NCBI GenBank assembly: GCA_002633005.1 | Contig: NMRA01000251.1 | Coordinates: 314,307 to 378,306 of the forward strand | Origin: Phoronis australis | Taxonomy: Eukaryota; Phoronida; Phoronidae | Length of the DNA: 64,000 bases | Direction: 5' to 3' | Shown here: positions 59,850 through 64,000 of the stretch, piece by piece | Position numbering within the stretch: position 1 is the stretch's first letter | Layout of the letters: each line of letters begins with the position of its first letter | Made by a program: the position numbers and the translations under genes | Notes under the pieces: model-generated | Told to the model about the DNA's origin: nothing | What the model saw: only the letters and a program-made list of their open reading frames with translations | The model's database searches: none

Positions 59850-62844
59850 GGATCATGGTCTAAAGCAATAACAATCGACGGTTGCCAATTTTTTACGAAA
59901 TCGCTTCTAAGCTAATCTGAGCATGGACTACATTGAAAAGACCAGTTCTATAAGTGCGAGGTTAAAATCCAAAAATTATTCTTTACAGAAAACGGTTTTT
60001 ATTAATCATATCATCGTCAGTTTTGTTTTCGTCATACTTCGACCTCCTCAATTATTGTTAACGTCATCACCATAAGCAACATGCGAATTATCAGATATTT
60101 AAGAGTCTTGTATTTATAATGGCTTAAGTTTTAACACCAGCAATTCTCTCATGTATCAGTAAAAAGTATTTCCGCTGCGTCTAATCATGCATGCGCTAAC
60201 AATTTTAGTGCACGGGATGACTCGCATTACGAGTGTCATTTCTCTTGGGATCTTTCAAACACTCCATTGTTCACATAACTATTTTGGCATATCCCTCAAC
60301 GTGGGTTTCTAACCAAAAGTTTCAGCTCTCGTTTGGGAAATATGACAATACAGTTTTCAGAGGACAAATACTCGTGGAGTCCTAAAACGACATGCCGCCA
60401 GTGGCTTGCACATTTGAGTGAAATTTCGACGATCCTGTGTTTAAAATATACTATTTGACTTACCCAGCAATACCGGGACACCTCAGTTCAATGAATAAAA
60501 AATCACAATAATATGGAAGCACACAGAAAAAGTCGAATTACACGGACTTAAAGGAAGCCTGCACTGTCTTCTCACTTAACACCTGTCTACACTGTGCGGC
60601 TTAAATATGAAATAATTCAAAAACGCCACGCGGAAACACACTTGTTGCATCACGTTTTTGAAAACTTACATAGTCTTGGCACGATCTGCCAAAGTTAGAA
60701 AACAACTTAACAGCAAAGTATGGGAGCAATGTCATTGCTGCGCCTCTAAAGTCTTGCTATAGTCCCCTATAAACACCAGAACCAAATTAGCTGATATCAA
60801 AACTTCACACAACCCTAAACCTCTTCTCCTAAACTCTACCGCACGCACAAAAAATTCCCAATACACAACGACGTAACGCCGGTCCCGGGGATATTATGAT
60901 TTCACGGCCGCGCCTCTAAATTCCAACTGTGGACTATAATGGCTCTCATGAAACAGCTACGCCGTACCTTGATCACAGGCTAAGGAGCATTTTCACTATG
61001 TTCAGGGATGAAGGTATGAGATTTGTAGGCCTGCAGCGGGATTGGAGTTTATAGGACAGGAAATTTAAAGCCGCGTTTCAAGCAATTATTTCCACCTCTT
61101 TTAACTTGGGACATGCATGCGACGTGCGTAAGCGCGTCGCATGGTTATCACCTATAGGACGCTACCATTGATTTCTTTTGTTGCGTCTTTGTTGGATAAA
61201 ACAATACAGGTTGCATGGATATCGTACCTTGGTTGCACATGAGCCAGTTACCGATAATTGCTTGCCATTATCTTCACTGTATCAACAACAATGGATTAGA
61301 CACCAGCTTGCGATCTAGTTTCCCCATGTTCACCAGACTCTAATGCGAAGAGGCTAGAAGCGAGACAAGACGACCCTATAGAGAGATATCTTACGATGGA
61401 ATGAACTGAAGCGGTCAAATGTGAGAAACATTGCATGTATGAAGCGTTTTGACGCCCTTTATGTTAATCCTTGAAATGGAAATAAGTCGTGTTATGGCAC
61501 AAACGTTATCGGAACTGTTTGTGTAGTGGTAAATGACCCTAATTAGAAGAAAATAATGTTAAAGCGTGTTTACAGAAAATTAATTGGAAGTAATAGAATC
61601 CTATCACGAAAAACAATATTATGAGACTGATTTTATGAGAGTGAAAGACTTATTATGCAATCTACACAAAGCGAAATGCAGCGTAATGTTCACAATTACG
61701 ACAATAATCATTGTCATCTATATGCAAATGTAGAGACAATTCCCGCTACATACGTGTAGAATTTATTAGCATTTAGAAGGCTCAAAGTTATAGTTTTAAT
61801 AGCATGTAGGGAAAGCGAAACGAAATTGTAACACAAAAAGGAGGCATTTCCTTTACAGTTGACTTTGTCTCCACCGTCGTCAACGTGACTTAGAGTCAAC
61901 GACATATACTCGAAATTAAAATACATGTTATATAACGTACGTGATGATAACTATGGGTTATCATATCGAGATACGTGTACGTGATATGCAAGCCGATTTA
62001 GAGAAGGCGAAACATATGTATCGTAGATATCGCGTGAACTATTTTTAAGACGCACATTTACACGCACCTTTAGAGTACTAAGCGGCAGCATATGTTTATG
62101 TGTCATGGCGGAATTACGAAAAAATTAGTTCGGTAAAATTTCATTGATTCAGAATTAATATAAGAATATCCTAATACAAAGCTTGTTGCAACTATTATCG
62201 ATTTTATTTGCTGATATTAACAAAACAAAACACTTTTAGGACCCGCAAACACGCATCCTACATGATACAGCGACTTCATTTGAGCAAAGATTCATGAATT
62301 AACAAGGCCAGTCATTTAGGTAACTATCTGGGACTGTTTCATTCAACAGAGTAAGGATTTCCGTGTTTGGCGTAGTAATACGCTTCCTACAGCAATGAAT
62401 CATTCATGACTCGTTGAAAAAAACGAAGTCACTGCATTATTTAGAATGCGTGTTTGCTTTCTTAAAACGCATTCTTCACCTTAATTTTCATCAAGTTTGT
62501 TGAAATTAACTGGTATTTTACGAACATGTTTACGATTTGTGCATAGTTCAGTTGTCATTTGTAAGGTGTTTTTTCAATTATTTATCACACTAACACAAGT
62601 ACAGAATTGTGAGATGTGAGTGATACTAACTATATGAGATGAGTTAAGACAATCACCGTAAATCTCATGGATTTAGCCGGCTGAATACAATAATCCTTAC
62701 GTCTTTGCCAGGGTTACTTTCTCTAGAGGCGATAACGGTTACCTTCTCTAGGGCCAAGATACGTGATAACAATTATTTCACGGCCGTATCATCACCTCAT
62801 TATGATAAGGACATTATCGGCGAGAAACGTTATTTTCCGAGCGC

Positions 62845-62890
62845 GGATTCGAACCCGCTGGCGAAGCTGCTCAATCTCACACCATAACTA
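62845..62890 (-). repeat. tRNA-like B-box fragment
   Basis: Minus-strand gcgggttcgaatccgc resembles a T-arm, but the stem is shifted by one base relative to a real tRNA and no matching acceptor arm is seen. Probably SINE-derived. Confidence 0.3.
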
Positions 62891-63489
62891 AAAACGTTTT
62901 TTAAGCGAGTTTAGCTTGTAAAGACCGGCATCTTTCAGCAAATGTCTGATAGAACCTCCAAGCACGATAATTGAGTTATTGAGTTCACGAAAACGTAGAA
63001 CGGAAATGCCTAGAATAACAGATGTCTATTTAGATTTTGAGTATAAAGAAATGGCCCCAGGCTCCGAATGTACACGTAGTGTGTTTTGAGCATTCCTTCA
63101 TAAAATTCTATATTCGTCAAAGCAATAAAATTTTACGGCCGGTTCATATTGGTAACTCAAAACGGGCATAGTTTTCAAGGTTAATTTCATACAATGCATG
63201 GCTTCGTTTACCAATACTCATGTGCATTCAGCTTTTGTATCGCTGATTGTATTCATTATCGATGATATTCTGAGAAACCAAACTTACCAGTCCGTAGGCC
63301 TTTGTCTTATTTTCCGGTTCGATACACGTGATTTTATGTCTATTTACCCACTTTCAATCCAACCAGCGAGACAATACAAGGATGCCGGTATGTTTACTTT
63401 AATTTGCCGTAGTCATGGTAAAAAGTACACAGAAAACTAATTTAATTTTCTAAACATGCACTGTAATCCTGACATAAAATCACCATCGC

Positions 63490-63935
63490 AATTGTAACAG
63501 TAATAGTAAAACAGCCACAGAGCAATGGCAGTAGAAATAGTGTTGCTAATAACAACAATCCTAGCTATAGCAATAGTAAAGGCATTGCGGTAAAGGTAAT
63601 TGTAACAATAATAGTAAATGCAATGGCACTGGCAAAAGCAATGGCAATAGCTATACTGATAACTATGGCAATGACAATGACAATATAAATGGTAATGACA
63701 CTGCCAGTTGTAATAGCAATGGTAATGCTAACGGTAATGGCAATAGCTATACTGATAGCTATGGCGTTGACAATCACAATTTAAATGGTAATGGTACTGC
63801 CAATTGTAATAGCAATGGTAATGCTAACGGTAATGGCAATAGCAATAACGATAGCATTAGTAATGGTAATAGCAACGGCAATGGTAGAGAAAGGAAGTCT
63901 CAATACCAAATAGCAAAAGCAATGAGTATGGCAAC
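63490..63935. repeat. Imperfect AAT-GGN / AGCAAT simple repeat
   Basis: Runs of aatggtaatagcaatggc-like units over about 440 bases, including two larger near-identical blocks (63640-63730 and 63745-63840). Confidence 0.8.
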
Positions 63936-64000
63936 GGCAGGAGTATTAACGATAGTATTGCAGCAGTATTGTACACGAACAATAATCTTAACATACTGAA

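Larger units (their letters stand above)
58374..63489. other. Presumed intron of the gene starting at 57195
   Basis: Contains the 59618 MITE, the tRNA-like fragment near 62845 and unremarkable AT-rich sequence. No second exon was recognised. Confidence 0.4.

Noticed and set aside
63490-63935. CRISPR-like or regulatory array
   Set aside because: No fixed repeat/spacer structure; a simple-sequence repeat in an animal genome.

Overview
The window reads as nuclear DNA of a multicellular animal. It contains widely spaced short exons with GT/AG borders, intronic transposon debris, GT/CA microsatellites and tRNA-derived SINE-like repeats, and no bacterial gene layout. An invertebrate deuterostome such as amphioxus (Branchiostoma) is my best guess, from the gene content and the strong allelic divergence; no phylogenetic marker here proves it.

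The main gene is an EPS15/EPS15L1 orthologue on the + strand. Nineteen coding exons between 12196 and 48295 join in consistent phase into 882 codons plus a stop. They encode, in order, three EH domains, a linker, a coiled coil, a tail with 19 DPF motifs and a proline-rich patch, and a C-terminal ubiquitin-interacting motif. The family's very short first coding exon was not found; it lies in the 5083-5324 gap, upstream, or unrecognised.

Inside the large EPS15 intron (22469-37275) there is a second gene on the opposite strand. Six exons (36776 down to 24825) join in phase into a 399-residue type I membrane protein with a signal peptide, two V-type Ig domains, one C-terminal membrane helix and a short basic tail. 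Its length and layout fit the FAM187 family. A third gene begins at 57195 (+): only its first coding exon, a 20-residue signal-like peptide, is recognised.

The assembly mixes two haplotypes. Five of six isolated single N bases (20837, 26998, 32969, 35535, 57758) are followed by a second, slightly different copy of sequence found just before. Several exons are therefore duplicated in this window without being duplicated in the genome. The copies also reveal allelic indels: a 1.16-kb segment, a small GC-rich repeat insertion, and a THAP-coding insert inside a short terminal-inverted-repeat element.

The rest is intergenic or intronic DNA rich in repeats: LINE fragments with RNase H and zinc-knuckle remnants (31732-32064 +, 54165-54889 -), foldback and TIR mini-elements, a ~150-170-bp satellite with paired octamer motifs (10830-11960), an ~85-bp minisatellite after EPS15 EH3 exon a, and simple repeats at both window ends. 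There are two sized gaps (5083-5324, 42356-42827).
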